Positions 60,741-64,000 of a stretch of 64,000 nt of DNA are shown here, in pieces. The position numbers were made by a program, and so were the translations under genes. The notes beneath the pieces were generated by a model, which saw only the letters and a program-made list of their open reading frames with translations, was not told the DNA's origin and did no database searches. Position 1 is the first letter of the stretch; the number at the start of each line of letters is the position of its first letter. Origin of the DNA: Acanthochlamys bracteata (taxonomy: Eukaryota; Streptophyta; Magnoliopsida; Pandanales; Velloziaceae); NCBI GenBank assembly GCA_019914995.1, contig CM034135.1, positions 64,501 to 128,500 of the forward strand, written 5' to 3'.

Positions 60741-61955
60741 ATAAAAAAAATTTTTAAAAAAAAAAAAAAAAAACGTCGGTGTGTGCGGTAGAGCTTAATT
60801 GTTCGAATAAAGTAATAAACTGCAGGCCAAAGTACCCACCCATTGGCAACCGTCTTATAATAGGGTAGTAGGGTAAGGGTCCTTCAATAATTCTAATTCG
60901 CTATTATAATATGGTCCCAAAAATTTTAAAAAAAAAAGTGGACTCCTCGTGATAAAAGGAGTTGACCTTTGCCTGCGTTTATAATAAGTACAGTCGTAAT
61001 AACTATAAATTTCTTTGTTTTTGGGGATTGTGGGTGGGCTTTACTAATTTGTTGTTACGTTTCATCGTTATCGTTATAAGACGAGACGATCCTCTGTATA
61101 AACTAATAAAAGTTCTGTTTCTTTCTTTCTTAATATAATTTGAAAGGCTTTCTATTTTGAAGGCTTAACAAAAAGTAAACACAAATTAGGATCACGTGGA
61201 ATCTTTTAATGTAACAACGAAAGCGCAACAAATTATTAATCAAGCATAGCTACGTGCTTGAGGCACAGCTTTAAAAATATGAAAACGATAACATTTGTTC
61301 GTAACATCGAATGAAATAGCAACTCCATATTATGGATTGCCCACGAGAGCCCAACCCTTTTATAACGGCCCATCCAATCTATCCTCTACCTTGATCCATT
61401 ATTATTATTAGTATCTATGAAGAAGTGTGTTTGTTAGGTACCAGTACTTGACCGATACGAAGTTTTGTTAGTTCACCTCGGGGCAAATATATGCTAAAAT
61501 TGCAGGACGATGCTTATTATTATTATTATTTTATCTAACCAATAAATTAAAGCAATAGCACTAAATCTAAATCGAACAGAAGAGTAGGACCAGAGTTTGT
61601 TAAATTTTAATCTCGCCATGCATGGATCATACGTACATCCACGGGGATTCTCTTCATCTTCCACATGAAAGAAAGATTGAAGTTACATCATAATTAAAAT
61701 GGATGACGCCCTTATCCCTCTTAGTAAATAATTTAGCCTAGCAGGGCGTCGCTGCACTGCATGCAGTTTGAACTAAAAATTACAGTGTAATTTTGGAATT
61801 GAGTAGGAGGACTATCTATCTTATCTCTTTGCAATTGCATTGCATAGGACGCATCCCCTTCAACTAAAATTGTGAATTCCAAGTAAAGAGCTAGCTAGCT
61901 AGCAAGCATGCACTCCAACTACTCACTCCATCCATGATATATATACTCAGGCTAG

Positions 61956-62405
61956 TTAGGATGTTGGGTTTCTGCGTTCGACAGACGTGGATTTGTCCAG
62001 AATGGACCACATGACCCGAACATCCTCGTAGCCGCACGCCATCACCTCCCCATGGAGATTCATACCGTGATCAGTACTATAATAATAGTCGTCGCCGTCA
62101 TTTCCTGTACATGGCAGTAAGCGAATAACAATCACTCATTATATATATATATATACATACATATTAGTCAACAATATATATCTTTAAAAGCATGACACGA
62201 CAGGGACATTAATAGAAGAACCAATTATATACAAGACAAATAGAGAGAGTTAATTCTTAGAAGGAAGAATTAATAACGAATACCTACCTCCGGATTGGGC
62301 AGGCGAGTACTTCTTCTTCTGCCTGGGTGAGGAGGAAGGGATGAAGAGAGTGCGGCAGGCCTTCTTCAATGGGGAAGTGATGCTCCGTACCCAATTAGAA
62401 CCCAT
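61956..62405 (-). CDS. Small conserved plant protein, function unknown (88 residues)
   Basis: Two exons, 62288-62405 and 61956-62104, spliced GGAG|GTAGG to ATGTACAG|GAAATG; 267 bases, 88 residues. The start MGSNWVRSITSPLKKACRTL is followed by a basic linker (SPRQKKKYSPAQSGG), a short acidic/Tyr stretch (NDGDDYYYSTD) and GEVMACGYEDVRVMWSILD near the C-terminus. I recall similar uncharacterised small plant proteins with the same N-terminal MGSSWVRSITSP and the GEVMACGYEDV-VMWS-LD block, so I take this to be a real gene. No membrane span or signal peptide is visible; the N-terminal MGS could allow myristoylation, which is speculative. It is not a DVL/ROT-type peptide. Confidence 0.75.
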
Positions 62406-64000
62406 GATATAAAAAAAAAAAGGTAGGTAGCTGTATGCATGCAAAAACCTAGTAAATTAATGAAAAACCCGGAGGGCCGGCGAGGAATTAATATTTGAAG
62501 CAGTAGGGGAGATATATAGATATGTAGATAGAGAAAGGGAAGGAGGCAATAACCATTTCCATTGTGCTGTGATCCCTCTCTCTGGATAGATGGAACTTTG
62601 TAATTCAAGTAGCACATGCATGCATCACGTTATTCCATGATATACATATATCTATCAGAAGATACCTGTCTCCCCTGCCGGCCTGTTCCTTTCGATCTTC
62701 CCTCCTCTCATGCTCATCTATAACTTGCTCTGCTCCTGCCGTAGTAACATGTGCTACTACAATCGCATCGATCAGAACACTTTTTTTTTTTGTTATCTGT
62801 TTTCATTTGTTATTGTATTCATTCATTCGCTCGCTCAAAGGCCACCGCCAGTTTTTCTTTTTCACTTTCTGTTGAACACCCGCACCCATGTTCGAAATGA
62901 ATACTGCATCTTTCTCAAGCAAGCAGATAATAGTTTATTAACAGTAAATTCAAATCGCATTAACATATATAATACTCTGACCTTGCATTAATCTAACTAC
63001 CTACATCTAACTAATGGTCATTATGTATCGCACACATTAACCACTAATGAGGTTAATTAATTGGAAACCTTGAGAATGCATGAATGAATCATCAATGTTT
63101 AGAGTAACTTCAAAAGTAAACTAGTGAATTTAGTTTAATTGGTAAATCCAATGCAACAGTCCTCTAGCTTCAGATGGCAGGCGGACGGTCAACTAGTTCC
63201 CTATCTCTTTTAAAACGGAAAACGTAGAGCACAATAATCCGTGACTTCCAAGATATACCTCATCTGATTTTCCGAATTCCTCCAGACATTTTTGACCGGT
63301 TTCAACTTCCGCTGCAATTGGCCTATGCGATGCAAATATGATAAACAATAAGTTGCGCCAGGCATGTATTCAGTTTTCTTTATTTAAAATCAAAATAGAT
63401 ATCAACGTGGACACACTAAGTTAAGAAGACACTATCCTTTTTGGTTAATGATATAAAAAGATGATGCAAGTTGAGGTTATACAATCACATGTCCATTTAT
63501 CTAGCAATATATCCCTCAATATGTGTGACTTAGTAATAATGCCAAAGACTGCCTACTGGTAATCTTTACCGTTCAATTCAAACAACTAAACATCTTGACA
63601 TTTGAAGAAAAACTAACAACCAATAAGGTAACTTTTTCCACATGCGGGTTTCAGTCTTGGATTGGTGAAGATTTCTGCGCGCTCTCTTTAACTGAGCTAA
63701 TGTGCTTATCACTTTATGCAAGACTTACTGCTGATGAGAGTTCCTATGCATGTATTGAGAGGAAAGTTAGCAGATGATGCAGTTATGAGTTTGTAGTTGC
63801 CATATGAATAAGCATCTGACTGAAGATGAGTCCATCTCAAACAGTGAAAGAAAACAATGCATATGGATGGATATCGCATGTGATTCCCTGACCTACCTCA
63901 ATCTACTATTTATGGTGGCCTCGATCGAGAATTGCCTAGGCGCACATGGTTCTGGAATTTATCATGTTGTATACTATTTTTTCTCAGAGTAGTTATTACC
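62406..64000. other. Terminal intergenic region
   Basis: About 1.6 kb with no supported gene. The first few hundred bases should hold the promoter and leader of the small protein gene. Open frames at 62710-62991, 63595-63777 and 63804-63992 match nothing I know. Confidence 0.5.

Larger units (their letters stand above)
58193..61955. other. MYB upstream region and spacer
   Basis: About 3.8 kb, no supported gene. A (GA)n tract at 58370-58388 lies in the likely MYB leader. GAGC repeats sit at 59684-59702, a MITE at 60053-60275 and (AT)n at 60709-60735. Frames at 58851-59159 and 59610-60074 are open but their protein sequence looks like composition-driven noise. Confidence 0.5.

Noticed and set aside
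63120-63160. tRNA A-box-like AGTTTAATTGGTAAATC
   Set aside because: No acceptor stem or B-box at the right distance.
1-64000. Search for CRISPR arrays, phage, plasmid or operon-like structures
   Set aside because: None present; the window is intron-rich plant nuclear DNA and the tandem repeats seen are microsatellites, coding FG units or intron duplications.

Overview
This is nuclear DNA of a flowering plant, almost certainly a eudicot. The genes are split by short AT-rich GT-AG introns, and the products include phytochrome A, an S13-type R2R3-MYB, a plant Nup98 not fused to Nup96, plant MED7 and a pectin acetylesterase. Intergenic DNA is AT-rich, with dinucleotide microsatellites, short MITE-like elements and one probable solo LTR. 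I cannot name the species from the sequence. Gene models were built by hand: I followed homologous reading frame across splice sites and checked that exon lengths sum to whole codons.

Layout. On the minus strand from 1 to 35.3 kb: a secreted GH5 beta-mannanase (5' part only, cut by the window edge), a relic of the plastid ribosomal protein L18 gene, DEAD-box helicase RH50, phytochrome A, a doubtful small gene near 15 kb, MED7, Nup98, a HAD-superfamily phosphatase and FEN1. On the plus strand from 37.5 to 55 kb: a COQ8/ABC1 mitochondrial kinase (divergent from FEN1), the GPI ethanolamine-phosphate transferase PIG-O, and a pectin acetylesterase. On the minus strand from 56.8 to 62.4 kb: an R2R3-MYB and a small plant-specific protein. 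The last 1.6 kb shows no gene.

These are unrelated housekeeping and regulatory genes of the usual plant kind, not an operon or functional cluster. Several gene pairs share a theme only loosely: cell-wall polysaccharide enzymes (mannanase, pectin acetylesterase), nuclear machinery (Nup98, MED7, FEN1) and organelle proteins (RH50, COQ8, the L18 relic). I saw no dedicated undescribed system. The points most worth a second look are the decayed L18 exon, the GC-AG intron in FEN1, a perfect E2F-type site upstream of FEN1, a three-copy MITE family, a probable solo LTR inside PIG-O intron 9, the very short tail behind the Nup98 self-cleavage site, and the 88-residue conserved small protein.
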